Source: Maribellus luteus
GTDB lineage: Bacteria > Bacteroidota > Bacteroidia > Bacteroidales > Prolixibacteraceae
Length of the DNA: 64,000 nucleotides
Reading direction: 5' to 3'
Assembly (NCBI RefSeq): GCF_003576475.1
Contig: NZ_QWGR01000015.1
Coordinates: 1 to 64,000, forward strand
Shown here: positions 53,577 through 63,854 of the stretch, in pieces
Layout of the letters: every line of letters starts with the position of its first letter
How positions within the stretch are numbered: position 1 is the first letter of the stretch
Position numbers and translations under genes: made by a program
The notes under the pieces: model-generated
Databases searched by the model: none
Told to the model about the DNA's origin: nothing
The model's input: only the letters and a program-made list of their open reading frames with translations

Positions 53577-56500
53577 TTAAAAACTAACCTCCAGTCCCAG
53601 CACATATTTTCGTGTAACCGGAAAAAATGCTCCTGAATATCCGTCAATCCCCACTTCCGGATCCATTCCCGAAAACCGCGTCAATGTAAACAGGTTTTCG
53701 CCCGAAAGTTTCAAAACCGCCTCTTTAATATGCATACGCTCTAAAAAAGCTTCGGGCAGATTGCAAGCTACAACCAGTTGTCGTAAGCGGATAAAACTCC
53801 CATCTTCCAGGTACCTCGATGACACTTTGTTTGATAGCTTATTTCCCTGCAGTACCGGCTTTGGATGTGTTGCCTTATCTCCCTGTTTTTCCCACCGGCT
53901 CCACCCGCTGTTTAATTTCATGGAGTTGTAGGTCGGATAAGCGCCATCGTTATCAAATAATTCTCGATAGAAGTTGTATACTTTATTGCCCGCCACAAAA
54001 TTGAAATTGGCGGTAACACTAAATACTTTGTAATGAAACTGGTTGGTAAAACCACCAAAAAAAGCAGGTGACGAAGATCCAACCTTTTGCAAACTTGCCC
54101 GGCTGTAGTTATTGGTGATTTCAACAACCTTGTTCCCGTTCTCATCGGTTACGACTCTTTCCCACAGAGGATCACCATTTTCGGGATTCACACCAGCCCA
54201 TTTTCTCAGGTACCAGGTGTTTATGTCCCAACCTTCACGAATGATTTTATTTCCGGTAATTATATCCTTCCCCTCATTTAGCCGCAATACTTTGTTTTTA
54301 TTGAAGCTGACATTAAAATCGGCATTCCACCTAAACTTATCGTGTTTAACCACATCTCCTCTGACCAGAATTTCAATCCCCCGGTTTTGAATTGCCCCTA
54401 CATTGTCGGTAAACCAGTAATAACCACTAACCATTGGTAACGGGACATCCTGCAGCAGGTTTTCGGTTTTTTTGCTGTATACATCAACCGAAAAGTTTAA
54501 ACGCCCGAACAAACCGGCATCCACCCCAAAATTGGTATTGTAATTCGATTCCCAGGTTAGATCGGGATTGGAGAGGCGCCGCGGATAGCCACCGGGAACC
54601 CCGTCGTACTGCACGGTTACATTGTAAATTCCCTGTGCTACATAATCTGTGATATTAGCGTTTCCTACCGAGCCATAACTTCCACGCAATTTCAACTGAT
54701 CGACAAACGCGAGCGATTTCATAAAATCTTCGCGGTGAAGGGCCCAGGAAACACTGAGGGAATAGAAATTTCCAAAACGCTGGTTTACCCCAAACCGCGA
54801 CGATCCGTCTCTTCGAAACGAAACTTGTGCCATGTACTTTTCGTCGTAGTTGTACTGCAATTCGGACAACAGCGATAAAAAAGCCGATTCAGTCTTACTT
54901 CCTCCCAAATACTTGGGAACTGAAGTAGCGTTTAAAATTTCCAGCCTAGGATAAACTCCTTTTCCTGTTCCCAAGATCCCGTCAGCATAAGATTTTGAGT
55001 ATTCGTAGGCAGCCAGTCCGGACACCCGGTGCATTCCGGGATTAAAACCAAAGCGAAAAACATTGCTGGTTAACAGATTATGCCGGTACCCGTAATTGTT
55101 TTCAATGGATCCGTTATCGGCCTGCCCCCTTAGCGACCGAGCGTCAATAATGCGTTCGTACCGATTGTGAATGGTATGCAGGCGGTTTCCTGATGAAAAT
55201 GTCAACCAGTCGGTCAACTCCAGTTCCAGCCTAAAGTCAGACATATATTGCGCACTCCGGCTTTTCTCGTAATTAAACTGTCTGTCGAACAGAGGGTTAA
55301 ACTTATCACGCGTATACCATGCCGTGCTCTCGTTGTTGCCGGTAATCTTTTTTATGCTTCCGTCTTCATTGTATGGATTATCCCACGGAAGCATTAAATA
55401 CGAATAGGCAAGTAAGTCGTCTTCGTTATCGTATTTATTTTGAAATATACCGCTAAGCTTGGCCACCAGTTTTACCCGTTGCGATGCATTGTAGTCGAGA
55501 TTGATACGCCCTGTAAATTGTTCCCATTTGTGTCCCACCACAGCACCTTCTTCATTGTAGTACCCCCAGTTCGTGTAAATCATGGTTTTTCCCGATCCCC
55601 CCTGGTACGATAAATTATAATCGCGAATGACTCCGGGTTGCATGGCAATATCGAGCCAGTTGGTGCCATATCGTACATTATCTGAATTAGGATCAGGTAA
55701 CGCGAACTGGTCTTCATCTGTTACTATCGGGTAGATATAATCGTAAAGTTCCTGCCCGTTCATCATCGAAAACTCCCCCTGGTTTAAAGAAGTTATCCCG
55801 ATGTTGGAGATAAATTTGAAGTTGGAGGTGCTAATATTTCCGGTTTTGGTCTCCACCAGAATAATCCCGTTTGAAGCCCGCGAGCCATAAAGTGCAGAAG
55901 CCGCTGCATCTTTTAATACCGAAATCGACTCAATATCGTTGGGATTAATGTCGGGCGATGAATTTCCATAGATCACTCCGTCGATCACCCAAAGCGGTTC
56001 ATTTGAATAGTTGATAGATCCGTCGCCACGGATTCGCAACTCTGGCTTTTCTCCCGGCTCCCCCGAGGCATTTACAACCAGCAGGCCCGGTGCTGAACTT
56101 TGGATCAAATCGGAGATATAAGGCGAGCTGACACGAGTGATTTTATTGACATTGATCGACTGAATTGCACCGGTTACGGTTTCGGTCGATTGTCTTCCGT
56201 ATGCCACTACAATTATTTCATCGAGTTCACGGTTTTTCGAGAACATTACCACCGGTATGTTTTCCTGCCCGTTATAAAGTACTACCCGCGGCTCCATCCC
56301 CATAAACGAAAATTCGAGCAAAGCCGGGAAGCTGTCCAAATCAATAGAAAAGGCTCCACTGGCACTGGTAATAGTCCCCAAACTTGTTCCACGTATTACC
56401 ACCGCTACTCCCGAAAGCGGTTCGTTCTGTTCGTCGGTTACTTTCCCTTTTGCGGTTATCTTAGTGCTTTTAAATGCTTTAAGATCGAGCGGCGAAATAA

Positions 56501-56819
56501 CAATCTGCCGGCCCTGTATGACGTAGTTTATTTTTTGATTCTGAAAAAGAAGATCAATAATTTTTTCGATGCCTGCCTGTTCCACATTAATTGTAACCCT
56601 GCGATCGACATCGATTAAATTGTTGTTGTACAGAAAAAAATAGTTGCTTGACCGTTCCACCTGTTTCAGCGCATCTTTAACAGGAATATCGTTCAGTTTT
56701 AGTGTAATTCGGCCTCCCTCCTGGGCGTACAAATATGGCGCAACAAATAAACAGGCCAAAAAACACATTGACCAAATCATAGCCTTTATCGTATGAACCA
56801 TTTTTCTCGTATCCCCCAT
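53577..56819 (-). CDS. SusC/RagA transporter with STN signalling domain
   Basis: A 1080-residue TonB-dependent transporter. Signal peptide; a secretin/TonB short N-terminal (STN) domain (about 35-105: ITLKLNDIPVKDALKQVERS); a carboxypeptidase-regulatory-like domain (GKVTDEQNEPLSGVAVVIRG); plug (DEIIVVAYGRQSTETVTGAI, ESISVLKDAAASALYG); and barrel ending KYVLGLEVSF. The STN domain touches a FecR anti-sigma factor when ligand is bound, matching the FecR gene 250 bases upstream. The start at 56819 is used; ATG at 56798 (MVHTIKAMIWS) is equally good for the signal peptide. Confidence 0.95.
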   Translation of the reverse strand: MGDTRKMVHTIKAMIWSMCFLACLFVAPYLYAQEGGRITLKLNDIPVKDALKQVERSSNYFFLYNNNLIDVDRRVTINVEQAGIEKIIDLLFQNQKINYVIQGRQIVISPLDLKAFKSTKITAKGKVTDEQNEPLSGVAVVIRGTSLGTITSASGAFSIDLDSFPALLEFSFMGMEPRVVLYNGQENIPVVMFSKNRELDEIIVVAYGRQSTETVTGAIQSINVNKITRVSSPYISDLIQSSAPGLLVVNASGEPGEKPELRIRGDGSINYSNEPLWVIDGVIYGNSSPDINPNDIESISVLKDAAASALYGSRASNGIILVETKTGNISTSNFKFISNIGITSLNQGEFSMMNGQELYDYIYPIVTDEDQFALPDPNSDNVRYGTNWLDIAMQPGVIRDYNLSYQGGSGKTMIYTNWGYYNEEGAVVGHKWEQFTGRINLDYNASQRVKLVAKLSGIFQNKYDNEDDLLAYSYLMLPWDNPYNEDGSIKKITGNNESTAWYTRDKFNPLFDRQFNYEKSRSAQYMSDFRLELELTDWLTFSSGNRLHTIHNRYERIIDARSLRGQADNGSIENNYGYRHNLLTSNVFRFGFNPGMHRVSGLAAYEYSKSYADGILGTGKGVYPRLEILNATSVPKYLGGSKTESAFLSLLSELQYNYDEKYMAQVSFRRDGSSRFGVNQRFGNFYSLSVSWALHREDFMKSLAFVDQLKLRGSYGSVGNANITDYVAQGIYNVTVQYDGVPGGYPRRLSNPDLTWESNYNTNFGVDAGLFGRLNFSVDVYSKKTENLLQDVPLPMVSGYYWFTDNVGAIQNRGIEILVRGDVVKHDKFRWNADFNVSFNKNKVLRLNEGKDIITGNKIIREGWDINTWYLRKWAGVNPENGDPLWERVVTDENGNKVVEITNNYSRASLQKVGSSSPAFFGGFTNQFHYKVFSVTANFNFVAGNKVYNFYRELFDNDGAYPTYNSMKLNSGWSRWEKQGDKATHPKPVLQGNKLSNKVSSRYLEDGSFIRLRQLVVACNLPEAFLERMHIKEAVLKLSGENLFTLTRFSGMDPEVGIDGYSGAFFPVTRKYVLGLEVSF

Positions 56820-57070
56820 AAGGAATTACACCGTTAATCCGACTTATTCATTTGTTTCTATTTCTAATCTTTGATGAAACTCATACCTACATGAATGAAT
56901 TTTACGGGTTGAGAACTAGCAGCCTCTAAAAAAACGACAATCACCTCTTTTCATAACAACCGCCCGGCTCATCGCTTTTATCCTCCAATTAAGTATAGAT
57001 TGGGAAGCCTGAACCGGTTTTAAGCGAAACGACCCGAGAAATGTGCCATCCTCTCGCTGTATTCTTTCAT

Positions 57071-58120
57071 TTACCGAATTTTCTTCGACGATAAAATAAC
57101 TTTCCGTTTTGTGTAAGAGCCGTCGGTTTTTCGCTCCGCAGCAGCTATTTGGTAATTGATACCTGATGAAGAGCTGCTACACAAAAGACTTAAGGCCTGA
57201 TTTAATGTTTCGTCGGTAAATGTTGCGGTAAAATGATATTGCCGGATTTCGTCGTCTGCAATAAGCGTTTCCACATTGTACCATTTCTCCAATTTTTGAA
57301 CAACCGTTTCAAGGTCATCGCCAAAAAAAACCAAACGCCCGTCTTTCCAATCACTGTATTTTCCCAAATCACTTTCTTCGGCAACATTTAAACTACGCTC
57401 CCCGCGGTTAAATGTTGCCACCTGGTTTGGGTCCATTGTCAGCAACTCCTTTTCAGAGCCCGCGCTGCCCTGAATAAGGCTTACTTTCCCTTCCAGCAAA
57501 GCAACCGTCAATTTATCATATTCAGCATAGGCCGAAACATTAAAGGAAGTTCCCAGTACTTTTACGTCCAACTCCCCCGCATTCACAACAAACGGCACTT
57601 CAGGGTTGTGAGCTACTTCAAAAAATGCTTCGCCGCTTAGTTCCACTTTTCTCTGTTCCTGGTTATCAAACGAAACCGGAAAATGAAGCCGACTTCCGGA
57701 ATTAAGCCACACTTTTGTTCCATCCGCAAGGGTTACACTGGTTTGTGCCCCATAAGTAGTTGAAATATCCTGGTAGATTGGCGATTCCGAACCCGAGATT
57801 CCGAAATTCAGATAAAGCGAAGCAAACACAATTGCCAGCACTAAAACAGCAGCAATTTGCTGCATCCTGTACAACCAACGTTTCTTCCCCCGGTTAAAAT
57901 TCATACGGTTCTTGGTTGCTGTCAACGACGACTCAACATCCACTGAATCAGAAACAACCATCTCTCCCGACTTACTCCACAACTCTTTGTAGGCCCTGTA
58001 TTCCTGCTTGTTTTCCTCTGACTCAGCAAGCCATTTTTCAAAAAAATCCTTTTCTTCTTTCCCCAGATTTCCGGTTAAAGATTTTAAAATAAGATCCCCC
58101 GTATCCTGCCCGTACTCCAT
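57071..58120 (-). CDS. FecR-type anti-sigma factor
   Basis: A 349-residue transmembrane anti-sigma factor: cytoplasmic N-terminal part (about 1-85, EEKDFFEKWLAESEENKQEY), one membrane helix (about 86-106, AAVLVLAIVFASLYLNF), periplasmic FecR domain (TTYGAQTSVTLADGTKVWLN, VKVLGTSFNVSAY, LLEGKVSLI) and a DUF4974-type C-terminal domain (LETVVQKLEKWYNVET, HFTATFTDETLNQALSLLC). It holds an ECF sigma factor until the STN domain of SusC signals substrate. No sigma gene lies upstream; the next gene is the TPR lipoprotein. Confidence 0.93.
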   Translation of the reverse strand: MEYGQDTGDLILKSLTGNLGKEEKDFFEKWLAESEENKQEYRAYKELWSKSGEMVVSDSVDVESSLTATKNRMNFNRGKKRWLYRMQQIAAVLVLAIVFASLYLNFGISGSESPIYQDISTTYGAQTSVTLADGTKVWLNSGSRLHFPVSFDNQEQRKVELSGEAFFEVAHNPEVPFVVNAGELDVKVLGTSFNVSAYAEYDKLTVALLEGKVSLIQGSAGSEKELLTMDPNQVATFNRGERSLNVAEESDLGKYSDWKDGRLVFFGDDLETVVQKLEKWYNVETLIADDEIRQYHFTATFTDETLNQALSLLCSSSSSGINYQIAAAERKTDGSYTKRKVILSSKKIR

Positions 58121-58327
58121 TATTGCTTTAAAATTTTTGCTGTCTTTCGTAAATAAGACGTAATGACAAGCAATCTACCCCATGTTAAAAGACGTGAAAT
58201 AAGCGAAAATTAATGAAAAACACCTTACGTTACCGCTTGTTTTTAAATGAAGTTAATTTTAACATATGTTTTCCGACATTTACCGTCCATTCAGCATAAC
58301 AAGCAGTTACACACTCCAACCAATTAC

Positions 58328-60811
58328 TTACCGGCAATATTTTGCGATGGCCTCTTTTGCATCATTATATCCCAATGAATAAGCCCGGTGGAATTCTTCA
58401 CAGGCTTTCGCTGCTTCACCGCTTCGCTGGAAAATAATTCCGCTCAAAAATACAGCCGCCCCATTTCCCGGCGTTTTTTCGAGTACTATGTTTATTTCTT
58501 CGCGTGCCCGGGTAAACTGGTTCAACTCTATGTAAAACCGTGCAGATAACTCATAGGCTTGCAATTGACTTCCACGCTTTCTCTTTATTTCATTTAAAAC
58601 CTCCAAAGCCCCGTTAATATCCTTGTTTTTATACTTAAGCATACTCAGACTAAAGGCCAACCCAGTGTTTCCCGGATCAAGACGAAATGCTTTTAAATAG
58701 TCGTCCATTGCAGCCTCAATATCTCCCATTTGTTCCTTTGCCTTTGCCCTTGCAGCATAGGCTGTTGCCAATGCAGGGTCTCCATCAATCGCTTTTTCAA
58801 AATATTGTAGTGCGATATCCATGTTTCCTTTTCGGGCCTCAATAATACCAATATTTACAAATGTGAGATATGACGCAGGATTCAGTTTCAGCGCCTTGTT
58901 ATAATTCGACATGGCAGCCTCGAAATTTCCAGCCCGGCTGAATGCAAAACCTAAATTATTATAGGACAAAAAAGAATTCGGATCGGTTTTAACTGCCTGC
59001 TGCAAATCTTCGATGGCGCAGGTATGCTTTTGCAAATCGGAATTTGCCACACCTCGTGAAATCCAGAAATCGGATTTATTTGGATTCAATGCAATGGCTT
59101 TGTCGAAATCCGCGAAAGCTTCTTTCGTTATTCCCAATTTCATTTTTACATCACCCCGTTTGTGCCAGGCATCGGCATTGCCCGGTACGAGCTTCACTGC
59201 CCGGTTAAGATCGGTTAATGCACCTTCAAAATCGCCTGCTTTGTTTTTTATTTCTCCCGCCCGAAGCGCAAACTCGTCGCTCTCCAGAAACGTAGGTTCT
59301 ATTGAGTATTGCCTTCTGTTGGTGGTATTCACAAATTCGGGGATATTGGCCACATGATTAGGGAACATAAAGTTTTCCAGCAAAACCGCCGGCGAGTCGT
59401 TTCCATTCTCGTCAATATGAGTCAGGTAAAGTTGGGTGAACGGGCCATTGGCTTTTGAGGCAAAAACCAGCCATTTTCCGTTTGGCGACCACGAGTGCCA
59501 CGAATTCATGTTATCGGAGTTACAGTTTAACATCCGGGCTTTTCCCCCATCGGCAGAAACAATACACAATTTGCTGTCTTTCTGAAGCAGCATAAAACTT
59601 TCGGCCTGGGTAAATACCACCCATTTCCCATCGGGCGAAACTTTGGGAAAATAGTTGCTCCTGTTATTACCTGAAGCACCGGCAACCGGTTCAGCAACTC
59701 CCCCTTTTCCCTGGTTGAAAGGCACCCGGTAAATATCAAATTTCACCAGGTCTTTACGTTCCAGAAAATTGTTCAGAAATACCTGGTACCTGGCCTGATC
59801 AACCGCTTTTGACCCGTGCATGATTCCGCTTTCATCGAAGTGTCTTGCCCTGGCCCGTGAAAAATAAATGTACTTGCCATCGGGGCTCCAGGTTGGATTA
59901 CTGTTCACCCAAATCGTATCGCTTGCCCCCGGAAGCTCAGCCATCTTTTTTGTGTTCCTGTCGTACCAGGCCAGGATTCCTTTGATAGGGAAGAATAATT
60001 GTGAATATTCAAAATTATCAACGTCAACAAATATCTCGGCATCTTTTAAAGTACTAATGGCATACCTTCCGTCGGGCGAAAGTGCCGACAGCAAACCATA
60101 GGTAAACTCTCCGTTCTGAAAATCGGCCCAGTTAATGATATCTTCAGAGCCCAATTCAGTGTCTTCTGAAAAATTAGCGATGGCATAAGCTCCTTTTTCA
60201 TCCCTTGCGTCAACATCCATGGCAATGGTACTTCCATCCGCCGAAAAAGAGTGACAGTTACCACACACCGGCAGGTTTTCAATCACTGTGTATGGTTTTT
60301 CCTCCGAATCAACATAACCCAGTTTCCATTCGATCTCGTTGAGGTGTTCACGTGCGTGTTTAAACGGCAGCGGAACCGACCGGTAAAAAATAGGCGCCGC
60401 GACGGAATCAACTGAAAAACTAAAATTTACTTGAGTTTGAGAAACTGTTTGTTGATTGATTGTATCACTCAAGCCGGCAATTCTTAACGTAATTACTTTG
60501 TTCGCTGACCGTATTTTTAACGCCTCCCATTCTTCCGGCGACGCTTTCCATTTCTGTTGACGGTTACAGGCTACCGATAAAATCTCAGTTTCCTCAACCT
60601 TAAGCGATAACTGCCAGAATTTTGCATTCAGATTAGGATCTTCCCATGTAAAAGTCGGTGAAATAAAATCGGCCGGGAAAAGCGTTTCTGCCTTTGGATT
60701 CACAAGCACTATTTCACTTAAATATTCTTTCCCTGTACATGAAGCAAACAGAATCAGAGCAATAATAAAAACGTTGCTATTTGAAAATAATCTCCTTCTC
60801 ATCGTACTCAA
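58328..60811 (-). CDS. Lipoprotein with CxxCH motif, PD40-type propeller and TPR repeats
   Basis: An 827-residue lipoprotein (IALILFASC). Order: an Ig-like N-terminal region (to about 165); a CGNCH motif (C183, C186, H187 in LPVCGNCHSFSADGS), the c-type haem attachment pattern; a TolB/PD40-type propeller (SPDGRYAIST, WSPDGKYIYFSRAR, VSPDGKWVVFTQ, WSPNGKWLVFASK; about 195-500); then about eight TPR repeats (about 525-827, for example DFDKAIALNPNKSDFWISRG). Function unknown. Haem binding would need a cytochrome c maturation system and a distal ligand, so the motif may be structural. It lies just upstream of FecR. Confidence 0.82.
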   Translation of the reverse strand: MSTMRRRLFSNSNVFIIALILFASCTGKEYLSEIVLVNPKAETLFPADFISPTFTWEDPNLNAKFWQLSLKVEETEILSVACNRQQKWKASPEEWEALKIRSANKVITLRIAGLSDTINQQTVSQTQVNFSFSVDSVAAPIFYRSVPLPFKHAREHLNEIEWKLGYVDSEEKPYTVIENLPVCGNCHSFSADGSTIAMDVDARDEKGAYAIANFSEDTELGSEDIINWADFQNGEFTYGLLSALSPDGRYAISTLKDAEIFVDVDNFEYSQLFFPIKGILAWYDRNTKKMAELPGASDTIWVNSNPTWSPDGKYIYFSRARARHFDESGIMHGSKAVDQARYQVFLNNFLERKDLVKFDIYRVPFNQGKGGVAEPVAGASGNNRSNYFPKVSPDGKWVVFTQAESFMLLQKDSKLCIVSADGGKARMLNCNSDNMNSWHSWSPNGKWLVFASKANGPFTQLYLTHIDENGNDSPAVLLENFMFPNHVANIPEFVNTTNRRQYSIEPTFLESDEFALRAGEIKNKAGDFEGALTDLNRAVKLVPGNADAWHKRGDVKMKLGITKEAFADFDKAIALNPNKSDFWISRGVANSDLQKHTCAIEDLQQAVKTDPNSFLSYNNLGFAFSRAGNFEAAMSNYNKALKLNPASYLTFVNIGIIEARKGNMDIALQYFEKAIDGDPALATAYAARAKAKEQMGDIEAAMDDYLKAFRLDPGNTGLAFSLSMLKYKNKDINGALEVLNEIKRKRGSQLQAYELSARFYIELNQFTRAREEINIVLEKTPGNGAAVFLSGIIFQRSGEAAKACEEFHRAYSLGYNDAKEAIAKYCR

Positions 60812-60850
60812 ATTAAATAAATGATTTTAGCTGACCAAATACTGAATAAG

Positions 60851-62434
60851 CTATTCCGAATAACACATTATTTCGGCCATACTGGCATACTGGTCGCCAT
60901 CGTGTGCAGAAAGAAACACCACCTTGAAATAACGAAATCCGCTCGTTTCGGACAGGGCAACATGCTGCACAGTATTTATTGCACTTAGCTTGAATTTTCC
61001 TTGCATTTGCCAGTTCTGATTATCATTACTGGTGTATATCTCAATGTCTTTTACTTTTCGGGCACCATTTCTTTGCAGAAAAGAAAAACCTGCAACATCG
61101 TGTGTTTGATTCATATCGATACTGATAAAATGCGGAAATTTTGCTACTACTCCGGAAGCCCACTGCGAATGCCAATATGTTAATGGTGCATTGTCAATCA
61201 AATGGGCGGCTCTTCCTGTATCTCCTTCTCCCTGCTCCTCTTGAGAACTATAATCGTTAATCGCCCATTCATTCCGAGGTAGGTAATCACGGTCGCCAAA
61301 TTCAAACACCGGCTCTCCGTTTTTAAAATAATATGAAAACGATTTGCTTAGTGAGTTTCCATTTTCGAAAGTAAATTGCAAACGTAAAACATAGGGTGTT
61401 TCATTTCGCAGATACAGTTCGTTTATGGGCATTGTTTGTTCAAAAGTATTGTTATTCAGTATAGGCGCAACCCATGAAACCGCATCATAATCCGCATCAT
61501 CAATGGCCGGATCATGATAAATGCAAACATGATTTACTTTCTGATCTGACTGAATTTTCCCAAACAAGCGAATGTTCCCGGCTTCGAAAGCAACCTGCAC
61601 AGAATCTAAAGTTAAGCTAACATCTTCGTAATAAGCTCCATTGTAATCGCTGATTACCTGGCAATTATTTAGAATAGCACAGCTGGCTTCGGTCAGAAAA
61701 GTTGGTGTGCTACCGTAGGTATAGTTTCCACTTCCCATTAATGCAGTACCTCTGTCTGATTTACTATCATCGGATACTTTCTGTTTATTGTGAGGAAGGT
61801 TCAGGGCGTGCCCCAACTCGTGCAAGATGCCGCCTATAAATTTTGATGCATCGCTACCTCTTTTCGAATTCTCGCCCAAGTACTTAACGTCTAAACCACT
61901 ATAATCCAATGCAAAGCAATTTCGACCCAAACCATAGTAAGGAACATCACGGTTATCCTGATCTTTAACAGGTGTTATTATTAAGCTATGTAAACTCTTC
62001 TTTTCTGTTGGATGCTTTTCAAAATAAGCATCAACCTCTTTTAATATTTTAGAGCCGCCCCCCTCATAAGGATAGTAATTTATAGGATGTTCTCCATTCA
62101 GATAAATAATTTTAACACGGTTTTTGGCTTTATCCACCATCATGTTATACGTTTTGTTTCCAAATCCGTATTCCTTCATATACTTATTTACGAAAGCTTG
62201 TCCGTCAAACAAAATCTCACTTATTCGACGATGCGATTCAGCAATTTCGCTAACATCGTTTGGAATAAAATAAATAACATTAAGAGCATAAGTTCCCTCG
62301 GCAACGTAGTTGAAGTTTTCTTCGTTCGGCTCTTCACTCACTTCCTCTTCCCCTCCGTTAACCGGATCTTCGTTACAAGCCGTAAAGACGGTAAACGGCA
62401 GGAATATTAGAAACAAATATTTAAATATGGACAT
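60851..62434 (-). CDS. Metzincin-like zinc metalloprotease lipoprotein with discoidin-like tail
   Basis: A 527-residue lipoprotein (LPFTVFTAC). The catalytic domain has the metzincin zinc site HELGHALNLPH (205-215) and a likely Met-turn in TALMGSGNYTYG. A strand-rich middle follows, then a C-terminal F5/8-type (discoidin-like) domain (ARKVKDIEIYTSNDNQNWQM, GFRYFKVVFLSAHDG, MAEIMCY) able to bind glycans. A surface protease for glycoproteins is the simplest reading. The start ATG at 62434 replaces a TTG three codons upstream. It lies 39 bases before the TPR lipoprotein. Confidence 0.85.
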   Translation of the reverse strand: MSIFKYLFLIFLPFTVFTACNEDPVNGGEEEVSEEPNEENFNYVAEGTYALNVIYFIPNDVSEIAESHRRISEILFDGQAFVNKYMKEYGFGNKTYNMMVDKAKNRVKIIYLNGEHPINYYPYEGGGSKILKEVDAYFEKHPTEKKSLHSLIITPVKDQDNRDVPYYGLGRNCFALDYSGLDVKYLGENSKRGSDASKFIGGILHELGHALNLPHNKQKVSDDSKSDRGTALMGSGNYTYGSTPTFLTEASCAILNNCQVISDYNGAYYEDVSLTLDSVQVAFEAGNIRLFGKIQSDQKVNHVCIYHDPAIDDADYDAVSWVAPILNNNTFEQTMPINELYLRNETPYVLRLQFTFENGNSLSKSFSYYFKNGEPVFEFGDRDYLPRNEWAINDYSSQEEQGEGDTGRAAHLIDNAPLTYWHSQWASGVVAKFPHFISIDMNQTHDVAGFSFLQRNGARKVKDIEIYTSNDNQNWQMQGKFKLSAINTVQHVALSETSGFRYFKVVFLSAHDGDQYASMAEIMCYSE

Positions 62435-62525
62435 CAGGTGCAATTAAAAGTTTTATTCGATTACATAATTTATACATCTGCAAACGCGGCGTCTTAACAC
62501 TATGATTGCAAATGGGTGACGCTGC

Positions 62526-63854
62526 TTATGGTAGTTGAGTAAAATCGATATCGGGAGCAGTCCCTAAAGCCGGCCGGGTATGATAGGTATCAACCTTTGA
62601 CGTCTCGTTAAAAAATCCGCAGTTTTTCAGGAAGAATCCATTGTCACCGCTTTGGTATCCACCGGCATAATCCAACCGGGCTTTATCGCGACCGGTTGCA
62701 TCGGCGGTAAAACGTGCGCGGATCATTTCGTGCCATGTAGAGTTGGTATCGTAAACCCACTGATTGTTATAATTTACCATTCGGCCCATTGGTCCGGTTG
62801 CGGTATCAAAGTTTTCAAGAAACGAATGCAATCCAGTCAAATAAGTGGAAATAAGAGGACGTCTCCATTGCGCAATAAAATACCATTTGCTTTGTTTCGG
62901 ATCGAAAAAGTAGGCTTTGTAATCCGTTTTATTATCGCCGGCTGGTTCACCTTTTAATAAGAACCGATACGTTCTTCCGGCTTCCCAGTTAAAAACCAGG
63001 TAACTTTGTCCGCCCGAACCTTCTCCTCCAAAATCATTAATGGTAGTTTGGTCGCCTTTTGCAATAAGCTTTACGCGCTGATCTTCCGGAATACTTCCCG
63101 GGTCATCGGTCTGATAGGGACTCCAAACCGAAAACAGGATTCTTCTTTCGCTGGTCGAATTCACCTGCATGCCAAAATATCCCTCACCAAAACCATTGGC
63201 CATAAAGTAAGAGCCAACCACATCGTTTCCTTCGGGTACGGTTACTTCGTTGTAAAACCATTGTACATCAGCAGTTCCCTCCGGTTTTTCGTATGCCAGA
63301 TGAACAGACGGTCCCCTGCGGCCCCAGTAAAAATAATCTTCGTTCGAGAAATGCACACCTGATAAAGTTGCATCGCCTCCAAGAGCAATGTACTCTACAG
63401 CCGCAAACTGGTTGCCGGCACGGTCGATTCCTGTTAAATCAACATAGTAATAACCTGCTGAGGGCACGGTAAAAGAACCAATGTACACTGTACCATGATC
63501 GGTATCTTTGATTTTAATTTCTTTTGATTCGTTTTGAAAAGTAGCCCGAATCGTTGAGCTTCCTGAACTCACGGTACCTTTTAGACCAATATGCACAGTT
63601 CCGGCTTTCTCCAAACGAAAATAGGTGCGTAAAACTGAACTTTTCGAAGTCCAGCTGAAACCGTCAAAGTCGGATGATTTCATCTGGTTGGTTCCCACAT
63701 TGGCCAGAAACCAGCTATTTCCTTTTGCGGGCACATGAACAGACATTTGCGGTGGTTCCTCCATCTTGGTATCCTCTTCTTCGCTGCAGGAAACCAGCAG
63801 ATAAGAAAACATTAAAGCGAGGTAAAAGATGATGGTAATTTTAGAACTTTTCAT
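62526..63854 (-). CDS. DUF5077/DUF3472 surface lipoprotein
   Basis: A 442-residue lipoprotein (LMFSYLLVSC). The N-terminal half (about 45-165, MSVHVPAKGNSWFLANVGTN) fits DUF5077, a jelly-roll-like carbohydrate-binding module; the rest matches DUF3472 (YFYWGRRGPSVHLAYEKPEG, GYFGMQVNSTSERRILFSVW, TYRFLLKG, YFIAQWRRP, GFFLKNCGFFNE). Such proteins occur in Bacteroidota glycan loci, with catalytic role unproven. ATG at 63854 begins the lipoprotein signal (MKSSKITIIFYLALMFSYL). First gene of the minus-strand run in this window; 63855-64000 shows no gene. Confidence 0.85.
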   Translation of the reverse strand: MKSSKITIIFYLALMFSYLLVSCSEEEDTKMEEPPQMSVHVPAKGNSWFLANVGTNQMKSSDFDGFSWTSKSSVLRTYFRLEKAGTVHIGLKGTVSSGSSTIRATFQNESKEIKIKDTDHGTVYIGSFTVPSAGYYYVDLTGIDRAGNQFAAVEYIALGGDATLSGVHFSNEDYFYWGRRGPSVHLAYEKPEGTADVQWFYNEVTVPEGNDVVGSYFMANGFGEGYFGMQVNSTSERRILFSVWSPYQTDDPGSIPEDQRVKLIAKGDQTTINDFGGEGSGGQSYLVFNWEAGRTYRFLLKGEPAGDNKTDYKAYFFDPKQSKWYFIAQWRRPLISTYLTGLHSFLENFDTATGPMGRMVNYNNQWVYDTNSTWHEMIRARFTADATGRDKARLDYAGGYQSGDNGFFLKNCGFFNETSKVDTYHTRPALGTAPDIDFTQLP

